Assembly: GCA_947499715.1 (NCBI GenBank)
Contig: CANMPL010000004.1
Coordinates: forward strand, 372,001-436,000
Length of the DNA: 64,000 nt
Reading direction: 5' to 3'
Source: an uncultured Paracoccaceae bacterium
GTDB lineage: Bacteria > Pseudomonadota > Alphaproteobacteria > Rhodobacterales > Rhodobacteraceae
The position numbers and the translations under genes are program-made. Positions 26,800-34,297 of the stretch are shown here, piece by piece; position 1 is the first letter of the stretch, and each line of letters opens with the position of its first letter. The notes beneath the pieces were generated by a model. That model did no database searches, had not been told where the DNA came from, and saw nothing but the letters and a program-made list of their open reading frames with translations.

Positions 26800-27956
26800 C
26801 AGGCCGATTTGGCGCGGTGGGCTTCGATTTGACTGGCAATCCAATCGTGAAAACAATGGGTGGCGTTATCCATCGCAGGGCTAAAGCGCCCACCATCAAA
26901 CTCTGTCGCAAAGCGACCGGCCTGAAGGCCTTCGACAGCCCAGATATCTTCGTCAAAAACAACCTTCCATCGCGCGGCATTCTCGACCCGCAGGGCGGCA
27001 TCGGTTTTGTCGCTGGCATAGAACAGATGGATCTGTTCGGTCGTCCAGGAAAGCGCATTGGGTTGCAGCACGATTGAGAAACAATGCTCGCGCTGCGCAC
27101 CCAAAAGGACATTGGGATAGACGACGATATATTCCGCACCCTCGTTCCAGAATTCATCAAGCCCGGCGAAGTCCGGAAAAACGGTGCCGTCTTCGGCCTT
27201 GATTTGCTGATAGGCGGTAACACCCTGACCAGAGTAGCGGCCGAGTTCTGCGATGTTGTAATGATCCTCAAGCCGGGAATAGCTGTTCAGGCCGGGGTGA
27301 ACCCATGGCAGATGATAGCTTTCGCAAAAATTCTCGACGGCGAGTTTCCAATTCGATTTGACCCGCAATGTCAGATGGCTTTCCGGGCCGCCGGGATACA
27401 TCGGTTGATCGAAGTCTTTCCATCTTTCCAAAAGACCGGCGTGGACTTCTTCAAATGGGGCGGCTTGGCCGTCGATGTTGATAAAGACCGTATTGAACCA
27501 GATGTGGCTGCGCACTTCGATCAGGCCAAGGTCCTCTTTCACGATGGCGTCGTGGGTGTTGTGGCCGGGGCCGCCGACATGGGGGGTGCTGACCAATTTG
27601 CCTGCCGTGGAATAGCACCATGAATGGTAGGGACAGCGGATCGCGCCTTCGATCTTGCGCGGCTCTGAGACGAGGATCATGCCGCGATGGCGGCAGATGT
27701 TTTGGAACACCCGAACGTCGCCCGATTTGTCGCGGATCAACAAAAGCGGGATGCCCAGAAATTCAATCGGTTTGGCGTCCCCCGGTTCCGGCACCTCGCT
27801 TGTGACGGCAAGCCCGGCCCAATTGGCAAAAAGGACGGCGTGCTTTTCCTCTTCAAAAACAACAGGATCCACGTAGTGCGCATTCGGGAGGCCTTGGGCG
27901 GTCGCCACGTCGCGCCGCACAACGGAGAGATCGGACGGGGGCAGGTCTTTGGCCAT
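26799..27956 (-). CDS. Rieske-type ring-hydroxylating/demethylating oxygenase, alpha subunit
   Basis: A 385-residue Rieske non-haem iron oxygenase. The 2Fe-2S motif has C88-x-H90 and C108-x2-H111 (NICRHRG, RCPYHSW). The catalytic iron site is the NFCESYHLPWVH segment (His215 and His220). Family members hydroxylate aromatics or N-demethylate quaternary amines and choline-like compounds. No reductase or ferredoxin gene is adjacent, so the substrate stays open. It is the first gene of a pair with the small helical protein. Confidence 0.9.
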   Translation of the reverse strand: MAKDLPPSDLSVVRRDVATAQGLPNAHYVDPVVFEEEKHAVLFANWAGLAVTSEVPEPGDAKPIEFLGIPLLLIRDKSGDVRVFQNICRHRGMILVSEPRKIEGAIRCPYHSWCYSTAGKLVSTPHVGGPGHNTHDAIVKEDLGLIEVRSHIWFNTVFINIDGQAAPFEEVHAGLLERWKDFDQPMYPGGPESHLTLRVKSNWKLAVENFCESYHLPWVHPGLNSYSRLEDHYNIAELGRYSGQGVTAYQQIKAEDGTVFPDFAGLDEFWNEGAEYIVVYPNVLLGAQREHCFSIVLQPNALSWTTEQIHLFYASDKTDAALRVENAARWKVVFDEDIWAVEGLQAGRFATEFDGGRFSPAMDNATHCFHDWIASQIEAHRAKSA

Positions 27957-28285
27957 TTTGCGGGTCCTTCTGTCGGCTTAATGGAATCAGGCTAGCAGAT
28001 TTGCGCCCCACTGTGATTGCGCGTTGACGACTTGGGCCTTTCTGCCAGCGACGCTTTGGGCGGCGCGTCGCCCAATTGGCGATGCCGGATCGGTCAAGAA
28101 TTGCCGGTCGTGCGAGGTTGCGACCAACCCGGCGCGCTATGGCCGAAGCGGCGCGTCCAATCCGGCATCGGCCTGCCGAAATCGCGGGGGGCTGTCGTGG
28201 GTTATGGCGGGTCCGATGCGCTGATCTCATGTTGGCCGCAGCACCGACACAACGTCTGGTGCGATGTCCAAAGGAGAAATCCAAC
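27957..28285. other. 329-base intergenic region between divergent genes
   Basis: I see no convincing gene here; short open frames on both strands lack ribosome-binding sites. It must hold the promoters of the Rieske gene (leftward) and the EF-hand gene (rightward). A perfect 11-base inverted repeat, CGATGCCGGAT at 28080-28090 and ATCCGGCATCG at 28160-28170, could fold in RNA. Confidence 0.5.
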
Positions 28286-28534
28286 ATGACTGCCAAGACA
28301 ATCCTGACCCTCCCCGTAGCCTTTGTTTTCATGGCCGGAACAGCCGTGGCGCAAGATGCGGCGATCGATGTGAATGCCGACGGTATGTACAGTTTCCCAG
28401 AGCTTCAGGCCGCGATGCCTGACATGACCGAAGACGAATTCACCGCGATTGACGTCTCGGGCGATGGCCTGCTTGACGTGGATGAAATCGCCGCCGCAAC
28501 AGAAGCAGGCATTCTGCCTGCCATGGACGGCTGA
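28286..28534 (+). CDS. Small exported EF-hand protein
   Basis: An 82-residue protein with a signal peptide (MTAKTILTLPVAFVFMAGTAVA, cleavage after AVA), followed by two EF-hand-like loops: IDVNADGMYSFPEL and IDVSGDGLLDVDEI. Both have acidic residues at the calcium-ligand positions, and the second is a good canonical loop. It is probably a periplasmic calcium-binding protein with no enzymatic role. An AAGGAG Shine-Dalgarno lies at 28271-28276. Confidence 0.88.
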   Translation: MTAKTILTLPVAFVFMAGTAVAQDAAIDVNADGMYSFPELQAAMPDMTEDEFTAIDVSGDGLLDVDEIAAATEAGILPAMDG

Positions 28535-28601
28535 TCGGGCCTATGTAGCTGATCGGCCCAGGCCCTTTGCGTGTCGCCCCAATCGCACGTTTAGGGCCGT
28601 C

Positions 28602-28638
28602 AAAAAGCCAACTGCCCGGCGGCCTCCCAGCCGGGCAG
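28602..28638 (-). terminator. Intrinsic terminator after ilvN
   Basis: A perfect 9-base stem (CTGCCCGGC with GCCGGGCAG, 28612-28638) and a 9-base loop. On the minus strand it is followed after a few bases by a T5 run, fitting the end of the ilvN transcript. Confidence 0.75.
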
Positions 28639-28658
28639 CTGCGCTGATTTATCGCGAC

Positions 28659-29222
28659 TTATTCCGCCCCGCGTGACAGCGCTGCGACCCCTGTACGCGC
28701 AACCTCTTGCAGGCCTAAAGGGCGCATCAATTCAGCGAATGCGTCAATCTTTTCGGGCGTGCCCGTGATCTCAAAAATAAACGATTCCAAGGTGCTATCG
28801 ACCACATTGGCGCGGAAAATATCGGCCAGACGGATCGCTTCGATCCGATGATCACCTTTGCCCGCCACCTTCAAAAGTGCCAGTTCACGTTCAACAGATG
28901 CGCCCTCCACAGTCAGGTCATGAACCTCGTGCACAGGCACGATCCGACCCAGTTGCGCCTTGATCTGGGTGATCACCTGCGGCGTGCCAGAAGTGACGAT
29001 GGTGATGCGGGACAAATGACCTGTGTGATCGATCTCGGCCACGGTCAGGCTTTCGATGTTATAGCCACGGCCCGAGAATAACCCGATGACCCTTGCTAGA
29101 ACTCCGGGTTCGTTTTCGACGATGACGGCCAGTGTGTGACGCTCTACCTCGTCCCCGAATGTCGACCGGAGGTCATAGGCGGAGTGGCTGGTGGAGCCTT
29201 TTTTGATCTTGAGCGGTGACAT
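28659..29222 (-). CDS. ilvN: Acetolactate synthase small (regulatory) subunit
   Basis: The regulatory subunit of acetohydroxyacid synthase that gives valine feedback control. The 187-residue product has the N-terminal ACT domain (HTLAVIVENEPGVLARVIGLFSGRGYNIESLTV) and the C-terminal IlvH-type domain (ANVVDSTLESFIFEITGTPEKIDAFAELMRPLGL). It is about 620 bases downstream of ilvB. Unlike the usual near-contiguous ilvB-ilvN pair, an orphan ORF and a repeat array lie between them. Confidence 0.96.
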   Translation of the reverse strand: MSPLKIKKGSTSHSAYDLRSTFGDEVERHTLAVIVENEPGVLARVIGLFSGRGYNIESLTVAEIDHTGHLSRITIVTSGTPQVITQIKAQLGRIVPVHEVHDLTVEGASVERELALLKVAGKGDHRIEAIRLADIFRANVVDSTLESFIFEITGTPEKIDAFAELMRPLGLQEVARTGVAALSRGAE

Positions 29223-29235
29223 TTATTTCGTCCCT

Positions 29236-29307
29236 TTATTTTGTCTCAAACGGGTATGCACAAGTAATGCACAACCCATGCACAAAGCATGCACAAACCG
29301 TATGCAT
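29236..29307 (-). CDS. Candidate 23-residue upstream ORF before ilvN
   Basis: On the minus strand an ATG at 29307 with AGGA 5 bases upstream opens a 23-codon frame ending in TAA 13 bases before the ilvN start. The peptide begins MHTVCACFVHGLCITC and has four Cys with scattered Val, Leu and Ile. It is largely built from the ATGCACAA repeat array, so it may be a by-product of that array. A leader-peptide role is only a possibility. Confidence 0.3.
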   Translation of the reverse strand: MHTVCACFVHGLCITCAYPFETK

Positions 29308-29309
29308 AA
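29256..29309. repeat. Array of ATGCACAA repeats at 11-base spacing upstream of ilvN
   Basis: ATGCACAA occurs at 29256, 29267, 29278 and 29289, exactly 11 bases apart, and a fifth copy with one change (ATGCATAA) is at 29302. This puts every copy on roughly the same face of the helix, 34-87 bases upstream of the ilvN start codon. It looks like a cooperative protein-binding array. Confidence 0.8.
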
Positions 29310-29351
29310 GAGTCCTAACTTGCGTTAACCGTGCGGTGGGTGCCCCAATCG

Positions 29352-29828
29352 TCATAGATGGAATTTCCCTTCTGGTTGGAAGCCATTTGCTTCGATCGTT
29401 GGTAACGCTGCAAGCTCCACCCTTTCACCTTTTCTGATGTAAACATCATGGAGCCCTTTTTTGTCTTGGCCTTGCAGATAAGCTGACTTCTTTCTCTCCA
29501 ACCAACCACTAACACAGACGCCCACAAACTTAGGATAGTGCTTTGATTTCGAAAGCGGCCTTGAGGCTTTATATTGCTCTTCGTTGTTCGTACTCGAATT
29601 CCCGCGAGGATGCTCGGACAAGTCATATCTCCACCAAACAGAAATTCGTAATTCACCAAAACCGATATTGTGCCAGTTCACTACAGATGGTTCTCCAAAG
29701 ATTCGAACGAACGCATGACCGGATTCTTCCGGATTTCTTCCATCGTCACCGTCAAAATCGAGCGAAATCAGTTTACGCTCCAAGAGTTCGTTTACTCCCG
29801 CCACCAACAACTTCCTTAAATCGTTCAT
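29352..29828 (-). CDS. Orphan protein between ilvB and ilvN
   Basis: A 158-residue protein I do not recognise (starts MNDLRKLLVAGVNELLERK). It is rich in charged and aromatic residues (VVNWHNIGFGELRISVWWRYDL, then a Ser/Lys/Asn-rich stretch) and shows no signal peptide or membrane helix. An AGGA lies 9 bases before the ATG. Its coding sequence is visibly more AT-rich than the ilv genes on either side, and it interrupts a normally adjacent pair, so recent acquisition is likely. It could be a morphon or defence-type gene, but nothing shows this. Confidence 0.6.
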   Translation of the reverse strand: MNDLRKLLVAGVNELLERKLISLDFDGDDGRNPEESGHAFVRIFGEPSVVNWHNIGFGELRISVWWRYDLSEHPRGNSSTNNEEQYKASRPLSKSKHYPKFVGVCVSGWLERKKSAYLQGQDKKGLHDVYIRKGERVELAALPTIEANGFQPEGKFHL

Positions 29829-29838
29829 CGGATGTGTC

Positions 29839-31593
29839 CTAGACCAAAGCCCCACCGGCACCCTGAATTGCGTTCGCGGTGTCGGCGTTTTCGCCCAAAA
29901 GCATTTCGTTGTGCGGTTTGCCTGATGGGATCATCGGGAAGCAGTTTTCGTGCTTTTCCACCAGACAGTCGAAGACAACCGGGCCGTCGTGGTTGATCAT
30001 TTCCATGATCGCGTCGTCCAGATCGGCGGGGTCGGAACACAGGATGCCTTTGGCACCAAATGCGTCGGCGAGCTTGACGAAGTCGGGCAGGGCTTCGGAC
30101 CATGATTGGCTATAGCGTTCGCCGTGCAGCAGTTCCTGCCACTGGCGGACCATGCCGAGGCGTTCGTTGTTGAGGATGAATTGTTTAACGGGGAGTTGGT
30201 ACTGCATTGCGGTGCCAAGCTCTTGCATGTTCATCAGCCATGACGCTTCACCGGCGACGTTGATGACCAGCGCATCGCGGTGCGCCATTTGTACGCCGAT
30301 GGAGGCAGGGAAGCCGTAACCCATGGTGCCAAGGCCACCGGAGGTCATCCAGCGGTTAGGGTCTTCGAACCCCAGATATTGCGCGGCCCACATCTGGTGC
30401 TGGCCCACTTCGGTGGTGATGTAGCGGTCGTGGCCTTTGGTCAGTTCCTCAAGCCGAGTGAGGGCGTGTTGTGGGCGGATGGTTTTGCCTTCTTGTTTGA
30501 AGGCAAGGCAGTCCACTTTGCGCCATTCGTTGATCTGCCCCCACCATTTGGCCAGACCTTCCTTGTTGGTTTTGCGGCCTCGGGATTTCCAGACGTTCAG
30601 CAGATCCTCGAGCACATGGGCGCAGTCGCCAAGGATCGGCATGTCGACGTGGATGACCTTGTTGATCGAAGAGGCGTCGATGTCGATGTGGGCCTTTTTC
30701 GACTTTGGGCTGAAGGCGTCGATGCGGCCCGTGATGCGGTCGTCAAAACGGGCACCGATGTTGATCATCAGGTCACAGTCGTGCATCGCCATGTTCGCTT
30801 CGTAAAGGCCATGCATCCCAAGCATGCCGATCCAGTTCTCACCCGAGGCGGGATAGCAGCCCAGACCCATCAGGGTTGAGGTGATGGGAAAGTTGGTCGC
30901 CGCCACAAGTTCACGCAACAACTGCGTGGCGGCAGGGCCAGAGTTGATGACGCCACCACCGGTGTAGAACACCGGGCGCTTGGCCTTTTCCATCGCGGCG
31001 GCCAATTCGGTGATCATGTCGATGTCGCCTTTCACCTGCGGGGCGTAGTGCGATTTGCGCTTCGCCTTTTCGGTGTAGGTGCCATTGGCGAATTGCACGT
31101 CCTTGGGGATATCGATCAGGACCGGGCCGGGGCGGCCGGATGTGGCGACGTGGAAGGCTTCGTGCAGGACACCGGACAGATTGTCGGTCTCTTTCACCAG
31201 CCAGTTGTGTTTGGTGCAGGGACGGGTGATGCCGACGGTGTCAGCCTCTTGGAACGCGTCAGAGCCGATCATGAAGGTGGGCACCTGACCGGTGAGCACG
31301 ATGATCGGGATGCTGTCCATCAGCGCATCGGTCAGGCCGGTCACCGCATTGGTGGCACCGGGGCCAGAGGTCACAAGCGCCACACCCGGCTTGCCGGTGG
31401 ACCGCGCGTAACCTTCAGCAGCATGAACCGCGCCTTGTTCGTGGCGGACAAGGATGTGCTGGATGTGGTTTTGCTGAAAGATCTCATCATAGATCGGCAG
31501 GACGGCGCCGCCGGGGTATCCAAAGACCGTATCGACACCTTGGTCGATCAGGGCCTGCACCACCATTTTCGCACCGGTCATTTGCTTGCTCAT
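29839..31593 (-). CDS. ilvB: Acetolactate synthase large (catalytic) subunit
   Basis: A TPP- and FAD-dependent enzyme condensing pyruvate with pyruvate or 2-oxobutyrate, the first common step of valine, leucine and isoleucine synthesis. The 584-residue protein has the N-terminal GVDTVFGYPGGAVLPIYDE with the catalytic Glu in VRHEQGAVHAAEGYARSTG, and the C-terminal TPP region (GLGTMGYGFPASIGVQMAH; GEAS...N in place of the common GDG...N). The upstream leader carries a leader peptide and terminator, so expression is set by attenuation. Confidence 0.97.
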   Translation of the reverse strand: MSKQMTGAKMVVQALIDQGVDTVFGYPGGAVLPIYDEIFQQNHIQHILVRHEQGAVHAAEGYARSTGKPGVALVTSGPGATNAVTGLTDALMDSIPIIVLTGQVPTFMIGSDAFQEADTVGITRPCTKHNWLVKETDNLSGVLHEAFHVATSGRPGPVLIDIPKDVQFANGTYTEKAKRKSHYAPQVKGDIDMITELAAAMEKAKRPVFYTGGGVINSGPAATQLLRELVAATNFPITSTLMGLGCYPASGENWIGMLGMHGLYEANMAMHDCDLMINIGARFDDRITGRIDAFSPKSKKAHIDIDASSINKVIHVDMPILGDCAHVLEDLLNVWKSRGRKTNKEGLAKWWGQINEWRKVDCLAFKQEGKTIRPQHALTRLEELTKGHDRYITTEVGQHQMWAAQYLGFEDPNRWMTSGGLGTMGYGFPASIGVQMAHRDALVINVAGEASWLMNMQELGTAMQYQLPVKQFILNNERLGMVRQWQELLHGERYSQSWSEALPDFVKLADAFGAKGILCSDPADLDDAIMEMINHDGPVVFDCLVEKHENCFPMIPSGKPHNEMLLGENADTANAIQGAGGALV

Positions 31594-31621
31594 CTTCTTT
31601 GTCCTTTTGAGCGTCAGTCAT

Positions 31622-31647
31622 AAAAAAGCCCCCGAAGTTTCGGGGGC
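31622..31647 (-). terminator. Attenuator terminator hairpin upstream of ilvB
   Basis: On the minus strand GCCCCCG pairs with CGGGGGC (the stem can extend by two A-T pairs) and is followed at once by T6 (31622-31627). It lies between the leader peptide and the ilvB start codon, 28 bases upstream of it, which is the position of an amino-acid attenuator. Confidence 0.9.
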
Positions 31648-31673
31648 GCATGGGAACCTGAATGGGTCAACCG

Positions 31674-31721
31674 TTACCGGCCCATGCGCGTCTTTCCTAC
31701 GACTAGTACAATCTGTGTCAT
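31674..31721 (-). CDS. ilvB leader peptide (attenuator)
   Basis: A 15-residue ORF, MTQIVLVVGKTRMGR, with Ile-Val-Leu-Val-Val at positions 4-8. These are the three amino acids made by the pathway it controls, so stalled translation reports their shortage. Its 3' half (GCGCATGGG on the coding strand, 31681-31689) is complementary to CCCATGCGC just before the terminator stem, offering an alternative fold. The inferred transcription start is at or next to the ATG, so the mRNA may be leaderless. Confidence 0.85.
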   Translation of the reverse strand: MTQIVLVVGKTRMGR

Positions 31722-31728
31722 GAGGCGG

Positions 31729-31757
31729 ACCCTATGCGGCGGTGCAGCGGGGGTCAA
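31729..31757 (-). promoter_or_regulatory. Candidate promoter of the ilvB leader
   Basis: On the minus strand TTGACC (31752-31757) and TAGGGT (31729-31734) have a 17-base spacer. The predicted start of transcription falls near 31722, one base before the leader peptide ATG. Confidence 0.6.
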
Positions 31758-31889
31758 CAGTCCGCGTGGAGAAAATGTCGCGTAGAGGCGTTTTTTCGCA
31801 ACTTTCTTTCTAGGGCTGCGCAAATCTTCTTAACACCACTGAAACTGCTTGTTGTTAACAAGGGCCAAGCCAACCTTTGGAGACATGAC

Positions 31890-32438
31890 ATGTATGGCAT
31901 GGTAAATGACGGCATTCGGACATTTATTGTCGATGCCCATGGTCCGGATATGTGGCAGAAAATCTGCGCAACTGCTCAGGTTGATCGTGACGTGTTTGAA
32001 CGGATGTCGAGCTATGACGATGCTGTAACTTACGGGCTGGTCGGTGCCATTTGCGAACATACGGGCATGAGTGGTGAAGACGTGCTGAATGTCTTTGGCA
32101 AGTTTTGGGTTGGGTTTGCGGGATCATCCAGTTTTGGTGAGCTGCTGCGCATGTCGGGCAATTCGTTTGTGGAACGGATCCGCGGGCTTGACGATATGCA
32201 CGAGCGGATCCTGCTGTCGATGCCGCATCTGCGCCCGCCATCTTTCGAAATCGAAGAGGTCGCCCCGCAGGTCTATGACCTCTTTTACTATTCCGAGAGA
32301 GAGGGGCTCGCCCCGATGGTCAGTGGCCTGCTGGAAGGGTTGGCCGCCGAAACCGGGGAAAAGGTCAAAGTGACCCACACCGTGGCAAAGGCAAAGGTAT
32401 CCGATCCTGATGTGTTTCGGGTGACCCTGATCGTATGA
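31890..32438 (+). CDS. H-NOX (haem nitric oxide/oxygen binding) sensor protein
   Basis: A 182-residue stand-alone haem sensor that binds NO, and in some members oxygen. The proximal haem ligand is His104 in LDDMHERILLSMP, aligned with the guanylate cyclase LDALHDHL motif. The propionate-binding YxSxR motif is Y133-x-S135-x-R137 (YYSER). The start at 31890 has GGAGA 6 bases upstream. It overlaps the GGDEF-EAL gene by 4 bases (ATGA), so haem state very likely controls that partner's cyclic-di-GMP activity. Confidence 0.93.
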   Translation: MYGMVNDGIRTFIVDAHGPDMWQKICATAQVDRDVFERMSSYDDAVTYGLVGAICEHTGMSGEDVLNVFGKFWVGFAGSSSFGELLRMSGNSFVERIRGLDDMHERILLSMPHLRPPSFEIEEVAPQVYDLFYYSEREGLAPMVSGLLEGLAAETGEKVKVTHTVAKAKVSDPDVFRVTLIV

Positions 32439-34285
32439 CAACACGCGGTGAAGTTTTTGTTGCGACGGGCAAAGTGTTCGGCATCGATAGGGACCTGCTG
32501 TGCAAATTGTGCCCGCTCCATGTCTTGGTGGATGATACGGGGCAGATTGTCGGAGCTGGCCCAACATTGCAAAAGGTCCTTGGTCCAACGATTGTCGGGC
32601 AGGTCCTTTTTGATGCCTTTGCAATAAAGCGGCCACGCAATCTGCGGGATATGGCTGATCTTGCGCGATATATGGGCCAAAAACTGACCTTGCAGGCAGA
32701 TCCCACGAACAGCGAAGGGGTCATGCTGCGCGGAATGGCTGTACCATTGCAGGCGGAGGGTCGGACTTTCTGGCTGATCGACCTGGCGTTTGGCGCAAAC
32801 TTTGCCGAGGTGGTCGCAGGTCACGCGCTAACGGCCACCGACTTCAAACCCAATGATGCCTCGATTGACTTGCTTTACACCTTTGAAACCCAACGGGGAT
32901 TGCTGAAAGACAGCGAAGACTTGGCCCGCGCCTTGCGGCGCGCCAAGGCCGAAGCCGAGCGGATGGCGATGCAGGATCCGTTAACCGGGCTGGCCAATCG
33001 CCGCGCGTTGAATGCCCGGCTGGACCAAATCCTGGCGCAGCCTGTGTCTTCACGGCAATGCGCGCTGTTGCTGGTTGATCTCAATGAATTTAAGGACATC
33101 AACGACAACTTTGGCCACGAAGCCGGGGACCGGGTTCTCAAGCACGCGGCCGCTTGTCTGGAGGCGATTGCCGGTCCCAAGGATTTGGCGGTCCGGATCG
33201 GGGGCGACGAATTTGCGCTGATCATCGACGCGGGGCAATGCACTGCCACAATCGATGAAATCGCGGACAACCTGGCCAGCCGGATCGCCACGCCCGTCAA
33301 GCTGGACCGGATAGAATGTGCGGTCGGCGCCAGCATTGGTATCTTGGTGTTCGATCCGGCCCATTCCGAAAGCATGAACCAATTGATGAAAGAGGCTGAC
33401 ATCGCGCTTTATGAGGCGAAGCTGTCCAAGCGCAACACGGTGCTGGTGACGCCGGAACTGTTGTCGGCACATGACCACAAACGCCTGTTGGCAAACGACA
33501 TTGAACGTGGGCTTCAAGCCGATGAATTCGTGCCGTTCTTTCATCCGCAGATGGACGCCAATTCAGGTGAGGTGATCGGGCTGGAGGTCTTGGCACGATG
33601 GGATCACCCGGTCGATGGTACGTTTGCGCCGGGGTATTTTCTGCCAGCCGCGCACCGGTCGAACCAGCTGATCACGCTGGACCGTCAAGTCCGCAGAAAG
33701 GCGATGGCCCAGTTCGCCAGCATTGCGGGGGCAGAGCTGCGGCATGCGTCGCTGTCCTTGAATGTCACTGCCGCCAATTTGCGGGCCGCTGAATTTGAGG
33801 TGGAACTGGAACACGAGCTGGTGCAGGTCGGCCTGTCGCCGGACCGCATCGCGCTTGAACTGCTTGAAACCATCTTTTTCGAGGAAAACGACGAGGCATT
33901 CCTGGCTCGCTGCCACGGGTTACGAGATGCGGGGTTTGAACTGGCGATTGACGATTTTGGCACCGGGCATGCCTCAATCTCGACATTGATCGATGCGCCG
34001 ATCCACTTGCTGAAGGTGGACCGTTCATTTGTGTCAGGCATCGACCAAAGCCCGCGGTTGAACCAGATCACGGGGTCCATCATTCGCATGGCCCGCGAAA
34101 TCAACCTTGCGGTGCTGGCCGAAGGTGTTGAAACCGAAGCCGAATTGGACGGTTTGATGGCGTTGGGCTGCCATCTGTTCCAAGGGTTCCATTTCGCCAA
34201 ACCGATGCGGCTGGCGGACCTGCAGATCTGGCTGGCCGACAATCACCGTCCTCACAAAGACTGGAACCGTGCGCTTACCGCCTGA
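32435..34285 (+). CDS. H-NOX-associated GGDEF-EAL cyclic-di-GMP enzyme
   Basis: A 616-residue enzyme able in principle to make and break cyclic-di-GMP. Residues 1-140 form an H-NOX-associated/PAS-like sensor domain, about 145-180 a coiled coil. The GGDEF domain (180-340) has an intact GGDEF at 256-260 but GPKD at the inhibitory RxxD position. The EAL domain (350-600) has E384 in EVLARW plus NVTAANL, ELLETIFFEE, DDFGTGH, LKVDRSF and AEGVET, so the catalytic set looks complete. Translational coupling to the H-NOX gene indicates an NO- or oxygen-responsive signalling pair. Confidence 0.93.
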   Translation: MTTRGEVFVATGKVFGIDRDLLCKLCPLHVLVDDTGQIVGAGPTLQKVLGPTIVGQVLFDAFAIKRPRNLRDMADLARYMGQKLTLQADPTNSEGVMLRGMAVPLQAEGRTFWLIDLAFGANFAEVVAGHALTATDFKPNDASIDLLYTFETQRGLLKDSEDLARALRRAKAEAERMAMQDPLTGLANRRALNARLDQILAQPVSSRQCALLLVDLNEFKDINDNFGHEAGDRVLKHAAACLEAIAGPKDLAVRIGGDEFALIIDAGQCTATIDEIADNLASRIATPVKLDRIECAVGASIGILVFDPAHSESMNQLMKEADIALYEAKLSKRNTVLVTPELLSAHDHKRLLANDIERGLQADEFVPFFHPQMDANSGEVIGLEVLARWDHPVDGTFAPGYFLPAAHRSNQLITLDRQVRRKAMAQFASIAGAELRHASLSLNVTAANLRAAEFEVELEHELVQVGLSPDRIALELLETIFFEENDEAFLARCHGLRDAGFELAIDDFGTGHASISTLIDAPIHLLKVDRSFVSGIDQSPRLNQITGSIIRMAREINLAVLAEGVETEAELDGLMALGCHLFQGFHFAKPMRLADLQIWLADNHRPHKDWNRALTA

Positions 34286-34297
34286 ACATGGGGCGGG

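Noticed and set aside
28017-28289. 90-codon open frame in the 27957-28285 gap
   Set aside because: It has no ribosome-binding site or recognisable features and overlaps the upstream region of the EF-hand gene.
29256-29309. CRISPR array
   Set aside because: Repeats are 8 bases with 3-base spacers, far too short, and no cas genes are present.
29315-29659. Overlapping 114-codon minus-strand frame inside the orphan gene
   Set aside because: The frame at 29352-29828 has a better ribosome-binding site and fills more of the gap; both cannot easily be real.
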